A DNA stretch of 64,000 bases, taken from Branchiostoma lanceolatum. Lineage: Eukaryota > Chordata > Leptocardii > Amphioxiformes > Branchiostomatidae. The notes under the pieces were generated by a model. That model made no database searches and was not told the origin of the DNA. It saw nothing but the letters and a program-made list of their open reading frames with translations. This document shows, in pieces, positions 29,066 to 40,566 of this stretch. The stretch is taken from positions 11,806,734-11,870,733 of the forward strand of contig NC_089738.1 in assembly GCF_035083965.1 (NCBI RefSeq), read 5' to 3'. The translations under genes were made by a program, and so were the position numbers. Each line of letters opens with the position of its first letter. Positions within the stretch are counted from its first letter, which is position 1.

Positions 29066-31511
29066 ATGGCTGGAACTAAGGGAAGAGTAAGTACTCATAA
29101 ACCTGTGTTTGAAACTTGTTGCTGTTAGACTGGCGAGTGATCTCAGACCGTAGTAGCGTAGTAGTACTGGCGTAGTACAATTTAACTTGTCGGACGAGTT
29201 TTGTCGGAAGAGCTTAGTGTGGCCACCATATTGGATGTCAAGCACAAAAGCAAGACTATGAAGATTCTACTGTAATCTAATGGATATATGTTCTCCTTAA
29301 GCCGATACCTAGGTACCTATTTCACGACCATTGTTTTCTCAAGACTCCAATATCACATGATATACGATCAAAGAGGTTGGACCCCGGGTTACATTTGGCT
29401 GCGGTGTTGTAATATGATTTGATATTTGTCTGCCACAGTTATAATCATATAAAGGGTCATCAAGGCCAAATATTCAAACGTTTTGTAAATGAGTAGTGGC
29501 CAATAACGATACAAAGATATCTTAAACCAGATAACCAAATGCATCAGAATCAAAATGTTTGGCTACAGACTTGATATATATTAACGCGTCAACAGGGAAA
29601 GATGGGCGGCGCTGAGAGAATGACAGAAGAACAGATCGCCGAGTTCAAGGAAGCCTTCTCCTTGTTCGACAAAAATGGGGACGGGAACATCACGACTGGT
29701 GAGCTGGGAACTGTCATGAGGTCGCTGGGTCAGAATCCAACTGAAGCCGAGCTTCTGGTATGTTCTTCTTTTGATCTGCATAACTTGACATAGCAAGATA
29801 TTCTTTCAATTTATCATATGCATGTAATATCCACGTGATTTGACTGATGTCAAAAGATATCTAAGCCAACGTGTGTAGAATAGAAAGCAATCAAGAAAAC
29901 TATGATATATGGGATATCTAGACAATAGGAACCAAGACATTTATCATTTAGCAACTTTGAAATATTAGATATTACAATTGTACTTTCTGTCTTGACATGA
30001 TTTATACTTGTTCATTGGCCGTCACTGTCAACACGAGTTACATATCTTTGTCTACTCAGAAACGTAGTACTACGTGATAACACATACACTTGGAGAGGTC
30101 TCTAGAGGCCCGTAGAGAGAGTTCGAATCACATCAAACAATTAACGTGTTTTACAGGATATGGTAAACGAGGTTGACGCGGACGGAAATGGCACCATAGA
30201 TTTCCCAGAATTCCTCACCATGATGGCTCGAAATAAGAAGGATAACAATCAGGAAGAGGAACTGCGGGAGGCGTTTAAAGTGTTTGACAAGGTAGGGCAT
30301 GAGCGGTACAGGGGCAATTGGTGCGCAGCCGAGCATGGCCGCCGAACTTCTCCAGATAATGGTCGGGAGACTGTCGTTAGTTTGTCGGCGCGGTTACCTA
30401 CTGGTCTTTAAACGTCCTCTGCGCCAGCCGACTTTGCATTTGACATATCAAACTCGGTATAGTAATTTTTATTAGATGCGACCAGAGGAGTGCACTTAAG
30501 CTAGCATAGAATAGACTCCACTTTGGTTCGGGGATGAGGTCTTGAATTTGTGACAAGCGCTCAATAAAGCTTAGGTGAATATTCCCCCGTTTGAAGCTGA
30601 CTTATCGTTACATCTTTTATGATATTTTATTCTCTGAATTCAAAGTCTGCCAATCCTGAGTGTCATTTTGAAATTGTTGTCTTTTTGCTTTATAAAAATT
30701 TCAGATGTATATTTCTCACGCAGGACATACAATAATTAATTTGCTGATTGACAGAGTTTACAGAGTGAAATTTTCATCACTTTTCTAAATATGGAATTTT
30801 TGATATCAACAGGATGGCAACGGCTACATCAGCGCCGCGGAGCTGCGTCACGTGATGACCAACCTGGGAGAGAAGCTGACAGATGAAGAGGTGGATGAGA
30901 TGATCCGAGAGGCTGATGTGGATGGAGATGGCCAGGTTAGGGAAACTTACAATTTCGAGCTGTTTTGACACTCCACAGTTAATAACATAATAATTCATAT
31001 CTCTTGATACCTCCTTGCATTACGCTATTGTTTTCGGCGTGTCTGTTTGCCTGTCTGTTTTCCATATGCTGGTCACATTCACCGGAGAGAAACAGGGTGT
31101 AAAGGTCAGAGTTGCAAGAGTGGCAGGAAGTCAAGTTCAGAATTGCAAGAATTAGTGATTTATCAACCTTCAAGTAATAACTGACAGACATGCCAGGCCA
31201 TGGGTAAATTAAAGAACTAACTAGTTCACTGTTTCAAGGTGCTATGAGAAAAATGCAAACACGTAAACGAGAACTATTTCTGAAGCAGTCAAACAATGTT
31301 GAAAGAAGACTTAACATGCACCAATGTGTAGTAGCTTTTAAAAAATATGTCAAATCATAACCTCCTTTGTCAAATAATTATAGATTTCGTTTCCGAGCTT
31401 CTGATCTAATGGCTCACTTTGTTATGTCATAGAATGTACATGTAATCTTTATTTCAATTTTTCCCGTAGGTAAACTACCAAGAGTTCGTTTCGATGATGA
31501 CGGAGAAATAA
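29066..31511 (+). CDS. calmodulin-like protein with MAGTKGR first exon (160 aa)
   Basis: Exons are 29066-29086 (MAGTKGR), 29596-29757, 30157-30291, 30813-30935 and 31470-31511, phase 0, giving 7+54+45+41+13 = 160 aa. Exon 2 opens [20 protein letters not shown], so the N-terminus before the calmodulin core is 15 residues. Loops are [36 protein letters not shown] and [12 protein letters not shown], all with full ligands. The linker [12 protein letters not shown] is more basic and Asn-rich than in calmodulin. Helix 6 to loop 4 is almost identical at the DNA level to the gene at 25198. An internal ATG in exon 2 (29602) could give a shorter product. The 3' UTR holds a 114-bp copy from the next gene. 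Confidence 0.9.
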
Positions 31512-31844
31512 TCGCCAGCAACATATCGGCCATTTCAGACTTGTTGATTCCCCGCCATCTTAGTTTCCCAGCATGCAACGTTCAACACTACCAGTAGTAA
31601 CCATCTTAGCCGGACTATAACCAATCTTTGCATTCGACCTTTGTTTTTGGATTATTCGAAGTGCTTGAAATGCTGTTATGTAAAGCTAGAAGCTAGAAGT
31701 ATCATTCTCATCTTTCTTTTGACGCTATAAAACCCTCAACTTACTACATGTTATCTGACGAATTCGCGTCATGAGCGCTTTTGCAGGTCTAGTCAGGCAC
31801 TAAATATATATTTGACATATAAGAAGGTACAAAAGACTTTCGAC

Positions 31845-31958
31845 ATTGAAGAAGAACTGTAAAGAGGACGAACTGCGCGATTCCTTCAAAGTCTTTGACA
31901 AGGTCGGAAGTTTCTCAGAAAATGTTACTCTGCATACCACAATAGTTATCGTTGGAAA
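31845..31958 (+). pseudogene. partial exon-plus-intron copy from the gene at 33732-37248
   Basis: This stretch matches 35670-35783 almost base for base. It carries the end of that gene's second exon ([17 protein letters not shown]) and the first 57 bp of the following intron, including the GTCGGA donor. It lacks the exon's first half and any acceptor at its edge, so it is a recent segmental copy rather than a usable exon. Confidence 0.85.
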
Positions 31959-32104
31959 GTTACACACATTATTTTACACATTTTGGACGAGTATCTTGAA
32001 AAACGTTCTTATGAGTCTGAGAAAGACTTTTATGTTGCCGCTCAGTTGCCTTGGAATAGGGGAGCAGATTCTTTCTGTGGCATAAACGATAAGGAAAACT
32101 TAGC

Positions 32105-32110
32105 AATAAA
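32105..32110 (+). terminator. polyadenylation signal AATAAA
   Basis: Lies in a block (ACTTAGCAATAAAG) shared with about 24060-24075, so it is probably the ancestral signal of this 3' UTR, now separated from the stop at 31511 by the 114-bp insertion. Confidence 0.45.
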
Positions 32111-33731
32111 GATATGACGGCTCCGGAATGTATTCGTGATGTGTTATTTGGTGTTTGATACAAAACTGTCCTAATGTAGTATGGGTTCTCAAAGCCAAAA
32201 CTAGCTATTTTGATAGCAAGAAAAATGAACTGATTTTTATCATCTTTTTATCAAGGGGATCATCTTCTGTGTCGTTTATTTTGTGGACAATGAAAAATGG
32301 TTCTGGCATGGGCTGTCATCAAATGTAAAATGTAGTATTCTTCATTTTTTGCTAAAAGTGATGATATATTTAATTGGAGAAGATACATGTAACACAGAAA
32401 ACACAAACGATGCAGATACAACAACCATTGATTGCTCTTCCTCACTACACATTTTGAAGTCCCTCCTGTGCAGAGATGCCCCCCACCCCCCCACACACAC
32501 TTCGGACGAGTTACCAGCCAGACTAAGAGAACAGCAAGTAGTACACACAATTTGGTGTTCAAACAAAGCAACAGCGCTTTCATCAAAACTCGGTGTCCTA
32601 TCGCCCATGATTCAATCGGTTTGTCCACTTTCGACTATGTTCCATCACCCACGGAATTTGGCAGAGAGTAGCACTCATTCTGTTAATGTTGTTTTCAAAC
32701 CCTGATATAGTTCACTTAGCCCCGCCCACCAATGTTGACGACACTGACATCTATAAGGTCATGGACGTGCACTTTGACTTTTTACCTCACCTGTGTTATT
32801 ATCTCCCCGGGGTCACCACTGTGACAGTAGTCAGAGCTTCAAGCCTCCTCGTTGTGTGATCTATTGTACGTTTAAAGGTCTAAATCGCTGGTGGATTTAC
32901 CGAGTATATTATAACGAGGCGTTTGGAAAGGAGGTATGTATCTTTTTTTTTCATACACAAACAGAGCAAATAGTAAACATACAGGTAGCACTGTGTTCAA
33001 ATGACGCCACGGTATAACTAGTTTGACAAGTTTAATGTGTTACAATCTCCCCAACCCCCCCCCCCCCACCCACTCCTGAATTGGGGACAATTTTCATATC
33101 TTGTCTGGATATTTTATCAACATGTAGACACCGGCCGCTACTCAACAAGTTTAAGGCTATTATCAATGGAAAAGATGTGAAGTCGGAATTGATCGGGTCT
33201 GGTCATCGTACAGCGGGGCGTAGCTATAGGTATCCCACCGATCACTAGTAGTGTGTTTTGACGGCACTTCGCGACGAGCTCTGTGAGATTAGAATACACA
33301 ACTTTGGTAGGCAATAAAAGTACACGTGGTGGAAGGAGAGGGGTTGACTACACCTTCCAATTCAATGCCACAGACGCAGAGGATTAAGTCACGTCCTCAA
33401 AACTAGGCCATGAAACATTATTCTATTAAGGGGAGGGGGTGCCAGCAGCTAGAGACAGTGCTCATACCCGAAATTATTAGCATTCATTTTCCAAGGAATA
33501 AGGAGTATATTTTCAAAATCACAAGTGAGAATATTCCAAACGGTAAGATATATAGAAACGGTTATGAATTGAATTCTTACAAACTTGTAATTACCCACAA
33601 TATCATGTCTTCAGTGGTACCTTTTTGACTGTTTTAGATACGGTGATCACTATATGTTGACTACTATATGTCATAGCGTAATGACAAAGTGTATTTTGAT
33701 GCTGAAACGATTTATTGTCATAAAAAAAGCC
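32111..33731. other. intergenic and 5' region of last plus-strand calmodulin-like gene
   Basis: No coding exon supported. Includes C-rich runs at 32479-32502 and 33053-33070. The start codon at 33732 follows a poly-A run instead of a clear acceptor, so the coding exon may include its own 5' UTR. Confidence 0.35.
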
Positions 33732-36700
33732 ATGGCAGAACAAATGACGGAGGAACAGATCAGCGAATTCAGAGAGGCTTTCGAACTGTTCGACAAAGAC
33801 GGCAATGGCTCCATCGATGCGGAAGAGCTCGGAACGGTCATGAAAGAACTTGGGCAGAACCCAACTAAGTCGGAGCTACAGGTGTGTAAAAACACTTTGT
33901 ATTTTTCCATGTCAACGCGGAGGTAGCTTCGAAAAGGGAACTGTACAATGTATCAATCAAGTCAAAGTTTAGCAACACTAACACCCCCTTTTCATTGAGG
34001 CGGCTACCACTGAGCGCGACCAAAAATTCCATAAGTGGTTCCAATAAATTTCACTGATAAAGAATTGTATTTCATAAGTATTCTGTGTTTTGTTGTCTTT
34101 CAATCATATTCATACATCACGAATCATCTTAATCAAATCTATCAAATTTTGGTCGTTTAACGGTCTCTATCCAATGGAAAGGGGGCCTAACGTACCAACA
34201 AACAACGTGCGATTGGGTATCATCTAGGCGGGCAATGATGGGCTTTTAGCCGCCAACATCTTCTCACGGTCCCATACAATATGAGGCAATGTTTTGAATT
34301 GGTGACCCATGTGATGTGTTACACCCAAACAACAAAGGGCTTCACATCGGCGGCGTGAAAAGACAGACTCGTTGCGTGCCTGCAGATTATCATTTTAATT
34401 GCCGCAGGCCCATAGCCGGGTAAACAAGTCTTGTTATATCGACGGTGCATGCTTCATGTTTGGTTAAGTGTAAAATAAGACCATCATGTATGTGCTAAAA
34501 CTGGTCCATTTTCAGACTAAAGTGTATATATATACAGCACAAACTATTTTCAATTTGTAAATGTTCTGTAGTGTTACGCTTGATATATTTACTTGTAGAA
34601 AAAACACACTAAGCATTGGTGAGATCCAAAAGTCACACAGCTTGTCACAAGACCGAACAAACATAATGAATGGATAAATCTCTTTAGTTTCAAGTATGTC
34701 ACCCATAGAAAACAATCGTACAAACATGAAAACACATTTAAACTATACATACATGTACAACAACAGGAAAACTGTTTTGTATCTGATAAATAGCAATTTG
34801 TAAACACGGTCGGTATCATTTCCAACGTAGGTTGCATGGGGGAGGGGTGTGGAATGCTCCCTTGGGACACATGGGTTAGTGTATATTTGGCATCAAGGTC
34901 AGTTTCTATAAGTGTAGTCCTTTATTTCTGACAAAGAAAATGAGGTGCGAAGGACGGATATCCAATGGACATAACTATAGAAATTCATATTGAATCGAAG
35001 TACAGTAGAACAAGAACAGAACAAATAATTCAATATGTCAAATTATATCTTGTGCTAATTTGTTTGATGGCTTCGACAAGGGAGGTCGAAATTTTAAAAA
35101 GTGGAATTGCTTGAAGCAACGAAATAATTGCAGTCGCAAAATGGCAAAGGGAAGGCCAATTAGCAAATACCCAAAAGGCACGAGAAAGGCAGAACAAAAT
35201 TTGTCTTAGATTTGTTTTTTCTATCTACTTGTCTATTTATTGAGATTTACTAGTACCACATTTGCGGAAGGATTGACATAACAGGTGACTATCACCTTTC
35301 CAACATGTCAACCCAGACCAGATTAAACTGTAAGGTTGATCAACTGACACTGGGAAGGACATCTGTTCTTATTGATAAGTGTGGTGCTTTCTTTAACTTG
35401 CTCGAGATGGGAGTCTTAAGTCCCATGCGAGAGGACAACCCTAACCAGGGCAGCTCAAAATAGGCGTCTTTCTCTGGGGCATAACAATGGAGTCTCCCAG
35501 GGATTCGAACCCAGAACCTTTAGATTTGAAGTCAGCAACCCTAGCCACAAGACAACCTTGCCATTCTCAACTACATGTTGTGTTTTCAACAGGACATGAT
35601 TAACGAGGTGGACACGGACGGCGACGGCACCATAGATTTCACCGAGTTCCTGACGATGATGACCAAGAAATTGAAGGAGAACTGTAAAGAGGACGAACTG
35701 CGCGATTCCTTCAAAGTCTTTGACAAGGTCGGAAGTTTCTCAGAAAATGTTACCCTGCATACCATAATAGTTATCGTTGGAAACGGGCGTCTAAAGATCT
35801 GAAGTTAACACTTAAGAAAGTAGGGAATGCACGCAGAGCGAACATTGGGCATCAAACAATACTCATACACACAAAGTAGCTTTCAGGGCCATTTTGTATC
35901 CTTCTAATAACCTATGAATACCGTTTTTTTCTAAACAACCTGCCTTTTTGTTACCTGTCATTTTATTTGTCCAAAAGAAGGATACACTAGTGGCCCCGGC
36001 GATTTGCTGATTGATGGAGAATACTTATACATCTTTTCAGACAATTTGTTATTCCCGGTGATTGATCTGTCATTATGATAGTACATGTACTATCTACGCA
36101 AGTATGCACGTTATATAACATTATCAAGTACACGACTACATTAGAGCTTTGGGAATTTGTCACTCCAAACATCATCATCATCATCAAGGGTTACTCCCAT
36201 ATGACCCCATCAGGGGCAAAGTGTGTGTGGGGGGGGGGGAGGTCCCGGGCTAGGTCGGGCAGGCCTCCAGCCCGGCACGGAAAGACTCAGCGGTGGGGGC
36301 CATCACAACCGTGCCAGGCAGGGCATTCCACTGCGAAATTGTACGGTGGGGATATGAGTATTTGTATGTGTCTGTACTGGCGTTGATAGTTTGGAATTTG
36401 TCTGGTGTAGGATGGGAATGGCGTCATCAGCGCCGAGGAGCTGCGTCAGGTGATGTCCAGCCTGGGAGAGAATCTTACAGATGAAGAGGTGGATGAGATG
36501 ATCAAAGAGGCTGACAAAGATGGAGATGGCCAGGTAATACCAGAAACTAGGTCATCTTACACTACTCTTGATATGCAAAATCAACAACAAAGGATTAGTG
36601 ATCATTGGCTGACTAGTATCTGATTTTACTCATTTGCCAGCAATTTTAAAGCGAATCTAGATAAGTAAAGTAAAGCAGTCATCCTCAATTGAGGTGAAGC

Positions 36701-37248
36701 ATGATGCTATTTCAAGTAGCTAGTGGTGGTGCAATGCGGCTTCGCCACGGCTCGCGTTTTTGGCCAAGCACACCGGGTCACCCTTACTCTCCTCGATAAG
36801 AGTGTTGGGTTCTTTTAGATACATCTAAATACTGGATTTAAGTACATTGCATACAAGAGTGTTAGGGATGTCGCATCCATCACATAAAAACTTCTGTCTT
36901 TAGAATTGGAAGCAAGATGTCAAAGAACGAAAATGTAACGAAAGTGTTTTTCAGGCTTCTGCTACGGAAGGTATTACACCGTCACTTAGAATCATTAACC
37001 CAACTGTATATAATGCCGTTTAATGTGATATTTGATTTTTAGTAATCTAAAAAAATCTTCATTTTTATAATAACAAACAACAAAAGTGTAATCAGGAAAA
37101 TGAAATGCATACTTATCATGTTAAGTTTAGTTCATGCCTCCTTACATTTGCCTTTGTGTTTCTTTTACGTTGTTAACGTATCTCTAAATTCTTTACTTCT
37201 TGGCAGGTGAACTTCGAAGAGTTTGTGACGATGATGAAAAGCAAATAA
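33732..37248 (+). CDS. calmodulin-like protein (4 coding exons, 149 aa)
   Basis: Exons are 33732-33881, 35593-35727, 36411-36533 and 37207-37248, phase 0, 149 aa. It opens [20 protein letters not shown]. Loops are [36 protein letters not shown] and [12 protein letters not shown], all with intact ligands. It is clearly further from calmodulin than the genes at 488 and 4326: [15 protein letters not shown] in the linker, [12 protein letters not shown] (Asn for the methylatable Lys) and MMKSK at the end. The donor after exon 2 (GTCGGA) is weak. Introns are the longest of the array, and a SINE sits in intron 1. Likely a Ca2+ sensor with altered targets. Confidence 0.9.
35396..35563 (-). mobile_element. 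tRNA-derived SINE
   Basis: Read on the minus strand from 35563, GGCAAGGTTGTCTTGTGGCT leads into an A-box-like TGGCTAGGGTTGC, then B box GGGTTCGAATCC and a short body. It ends about 30 bp before exon 2 of the calmodulin-like gene, close to its acceptor. Confidence 0.7.
36180..36350. repeat. GC-rich unclassified repeat
   Basis: A G10-type run and GCAGGCCTCCAGCCCGGCAC text interrupt AT-rich intron DNA 60 bp before exon 3. The composition differs sharply from its surroundings, which suggests an insertion. Confidence 0.35.
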
Positions 37249-38055
37249 AGCTGTCCCGTGCATTCATGGATCCATCACTCCTCCAGCGAAAATGTCATAC
37301 TAACTTCGCTGTTATAAAAGTAATAATAAGACAACCCTTGGCTAGTTATTACAAGTATGCATCAGCACAGCACTGACTTATTTGTATCTTGATGACTTAT
37401 AATATTATTAGCTTGACGACTTAGCTTGACGACTTAGCTTCGAAGAGACTTGAGATCATTATGAGGGAATTTTTCATAACAGGTTGACAAATTTTCCTAT
37501 TCCTCCAAAAATATATGATCAGGTTCTGGTGCTATATAAGATCAAGAGCCAACTACATTAGATAGTCTTATGATATGACCCTTTTGATGTAATATTTAAC
37601 CTGGAACACGATATCAAGGGTTAGCATTCTATAATATCAATATTAGTTTCATGTATTCGAACACAGAATGCACAAGCGCACTGTATGTGACGTTTTAGAT
37701 ACTGATAATATATGATATGTTTGACTAGAAAGGGATAACATTTGTAGCAATGCAAATGGAGAAGCGCCTTAGATGCAGTCTTTGCTTAGCCACCCATATT
37801 TCATTATAGTCCGTATTAATCTTATTTATAGTGATTCACAAGTCATTATTCATAATTTGCGTATGCTTCTTCTGCCAGGGCTAATGTATTCTTTGCATTT
37901 TGTGTGATACTACCACATTGGGTAAACATATTAAAGATATTTGATCGAGTCATATCTGTTTATTACTTTATATCGTCACAAATCACAGTTTAGAAAGTAC
38001 GTTCTGACATGAATATGTTGGGCGTGGTAATGTTGTCTTCCATGTCTATGTCAGA
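37249..38055. other. convergent 3' intergenic region, nothing recognised
   Basis: AT-rich spacer between the plus-strand gene ending at 37248 and the minus-strand gene ending at 38285. No further feature supported. Confidence 0.4.
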
Positions 38056-38287
38056 GGAAAGATCTCGATCTGACAGAATCTGTGATTCTACCGGTAAAGA
38101 TCGCGATCAGCCGTCTGTCGATAGAGGTCGCGATCAGAATCTCTGCCAGTAGAATCGGCGATTCTAATATCACATGTACAGTCGGTGATTCTACCAGTAC
38201 AAATCCCAGTTCTATTCTCTGTCTACAGAGACTCCGATCGCGATCTCTACAGATAGAATCCCTGATTCTGCCAGATCGCGATCTCTA
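38056..38287. repeat. GATCGCGATC-type dispersed repeat, copy 2
   Basis: Contains GATTCTACCGGTAAAGATCG, GGTCGCGATCAGAATCTCTG and CAGATCGCGATCTCTA. It runs into the stop codon of the minus-strand EF-hand gene, whose TAG (complement at 38285-38287) is directly followed by repeat text. Confidence 0.6.
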
Positions 38288-40082
38288 CTTTGCTTTTGGC
38301 GTTATGATCTGCACGAACTCTTCATATTGGATTACACCATCACCGTTCTTGTCCGCCATCTGAAATATTGAAACCATCAACATGTTATAAAACCATGTAT
38401 AAATCGAGGTGAATTCAAATCATTTCAACTCCTTTTGTTAAAAAATATCGTAAACGGTACAAAAAATTGTTGTTGTTTCCTTGATGCCACGTAATGCCAT
38501 CTAATTCGCTTGTAAGTTGTATTTTTTCATCTTTCGTCATATTTTCCAAGGGATAGGATACATTATACTCACCAATTAGAGCAAGGATATGATGTTCTAA
38601 AATGACCATAAAATTGTATTTTGTTACCTTGACCATATTGTCGATGTACTTTTCGTGGTGTATCATGCCCAGGGATTTTATGGCCTCTTTTAACTCTGCT
38701 TTGTCCAAGACACCATTGTTGTCCTGCAGATGACAAATGTAACAGTCAGCGTTTTTTGCGGGCGGTACCGGTGTAGTTTCCGCTTCGTCGTGGCCGACAA
38801 GTACAAGTTTCTACACCTCTACTTTAGCTGTGCGACACACCTGATAATTCTCGAGTGGCCAGCATTTAACTTACAGAATTTAAAAGCTTTTGTTGCTTTG
38901 TGAGACAGAAGACAATAATAGCGTTCTATAACAAATTATGCCAAGGTGTTTGATGTTGATTCAAGTATATTATACATTTTTTGCAAGCCATGAGAAAAAA
39001 ACACAAACGTCATTCGATTTTGATACGCTGAATTAAAGTGTGTCAAGAACGATTTGTTTAGATTAAACTTTGCAACGGTCTAGATCTCGAGTAACACGAA
39101 ACAGTATTTCTAGTCAACATATCTAACGTCTACTACATAATTCCACCAGTGTACATATGTCCACCACCTTGAAAATGTACGTACCTGGGGGTGCTGCACT
39201 AGAGATCTCTTAAACACACTGTTATTCATGATCAAAGTGGCGTATTTATGTAACCCAGCAGATTAATGTTAATGGAGGTTACATTAAGATAAGTGCGTGC
39301 CTACCTTGTCATGCTTCTCAAACGTCTCTCTCACGAACTTGGGGTCTGGCGTCATCACGTGTTTGAGGAAGAACATCAAGTTCAAAAACTCCTCAAAGTC
39401 CAGCATGTTGTTTTCGTCGATGTCAAACGCTACCATAGATTGCTGTGGTAACGGGAATCCAATAATTCAAATCATTTGGTGGTTTGCACAATGCTTCAAT
39501 TTGTATCCAAATTTGTGGCGACTGCCGTATAAAACTGAAGTTTGAAGATCTTTACACCCAAAGACCACAACCGTTATAGCATCGTCCATAAGATACTGTA
39601 TACCTTTCTCCGTGTATAGTTTCATACATATGTCATGGTAGAGTTTGCAATCTGCCAGAGTTGCCGATTTTGTCGGTACAGATCGCGATCTGGATCTCTG
39701 TCGACACAATTAGCGATTCTACCGGTAGAGATCGCGATCTGAGTCTCTGTAGACAGAGATAGCGATCTGGATCTTTGTCAATACAATTGGTGACTCTACC
39801 GGTAGAAATCCCGATCAAAAATTTTGATATATTCGCTTAAAAGACAGTCAGAATTTTTCGACTTCGAGGACCGAAGGATTCACAATCGTTGCCAAATTGA
39901 ATGTTGGTCTGCCCTACCTTTAGAGCCAGGTCTGAGGGCATGGGTTGGATCCCGACTGACGTCATGACCTTTCCCAGCTCACGTGACAGGAGGAAACCAT
40001 CTTTGTCTTTGTCTAGCATCTCAAAGCATCTCTTGAACAAAGCCTTTTGTTTCTCATTAAACTTTGGGTTATCGGCAGCCAT
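38285..40082 (-). CDS. divergent EF-hand protein (157 aa)
   Basis: Minus-strand exons are 39918-40082, 39305-39442, 38628-38723 and 38285-38359, phase 0, giving 55+46+32+24 = 157 aa. It opens MAADNPKFNEKQKALFKRCF. Loops are DKDKDGFLLSRE, DIDENNMLDFEE (Asn in place of the conserved Gly at position 6), DKDNNGVLDKAE and [12 protein letters not shown]. The linker is longer (FFLKHVMTPDPKFVRETFEK) and the end is QIITPKAK. Exon borders within loops 3 and 4 match the calmodulin pattern, so it is an old relative despite the opposite strand. Copies of the GATCGCGATC repeat lie in intron 1 and against the stop codon. No named orthologue is recognised. Confidence 0.85.
39110..39290 (-). repeat. dispersed ~230-bp repeat, reverse copy
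   Basis: Complement of the family at 25815-26045 (GGGTTACATAAATACGCC, AGAGATCTCTAGTGCAGCAC, GGTGGACATATG). It lies in intron 2 of the minus-strand EF-hand gene, about 15 bp from exon 2. Confidence 0.55.
39645..39840. repeat. GATCGCGATC-type dispersed repeat, copy 3
   Basis: Shows an internal unit of about 49 bp, roughly CGATTCTACCGGTAGAGATC then CGATCTGAGTCTCTGTAGAC, repeated nearly three times. Lies in intron 1. Confidence 0.6.
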
Positions 40083-40156
40083 TCTGTGAATATGATAATA
40101 CTATTGACTCAACAGAAATATAGCAACTCTTGCAAGGTCTTTTACAACTATACTCA

Positions 40157-40192
40157 CAAACAAACAAACAAACAAACAAACAAACAAACAAA
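40157..40192. repeat. (CAAA)n microsatellite
   Basis: Nine or so CAAA units upstream of the minus-strand EF-hand gene start. Confidence 0.85.
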
Positions 40193-40319
40193 GAAGTGGA
40201 TACAGATGAGTTACCTATGAGCAAGTTTATGAATAAATCAAGATCTTGAGTTTACCGTATCGTTCACGCTACTGTTTCCAAAGGTTAAAATATTTCTATG
40301 TATCTATCTACCTATTTAT

Positions 40320-40386
40320 CTATACACAGTTAATGATATCTTCTCCCAGAATGTCCTTGAATTTATCTGCAGGATGGAATAATTTA

Positions 40387-40445
<59 letters not shown>

Positions 40446-40566
40446 CCTCTCTTGTTTTACATCTAGATAAAAGTTTGCGATAACTGTTACAAGATAAAGT
40501 ACAATTGCATCCCAAAATACATGATTGTAGGCAGCGTGTGGTCGCATTTACTGCAAGGTTATCCAA
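40320..40566 (-). pseudogene. LINE 3'-end relic with (CT)n expansion
   Basis: The minus strand encodes KLFHPADKFKDILGEDI, which parallels LHPIDKFKYFLEGD in the LINE relic at 52612-52842. A (CT)n run of about 55 bp (40390-40438) sits in the same frame directly upstream of this segment, so the relic has a microsatellite expanded within it. Confidence 0.5.

Noticed and set aside
31845-31958. Extra exon of the gene ending at 31511
   Set aside because: It lies past the stop codon, lacks an acceptor and copies intron sequence as well, so it is a segmental copy.
32260-32705. Overlapping open frames of 122 and 140 codons
   Set aside because: Both strands are open over a C-rich stretch with no splice signals, codon bias or recognisable motif.
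40320-40566. Arg-Glu repeat protein
   Set aside because: The RE run is a (CT)n microsatellite; the flanking motif belongs to a LINE relic.
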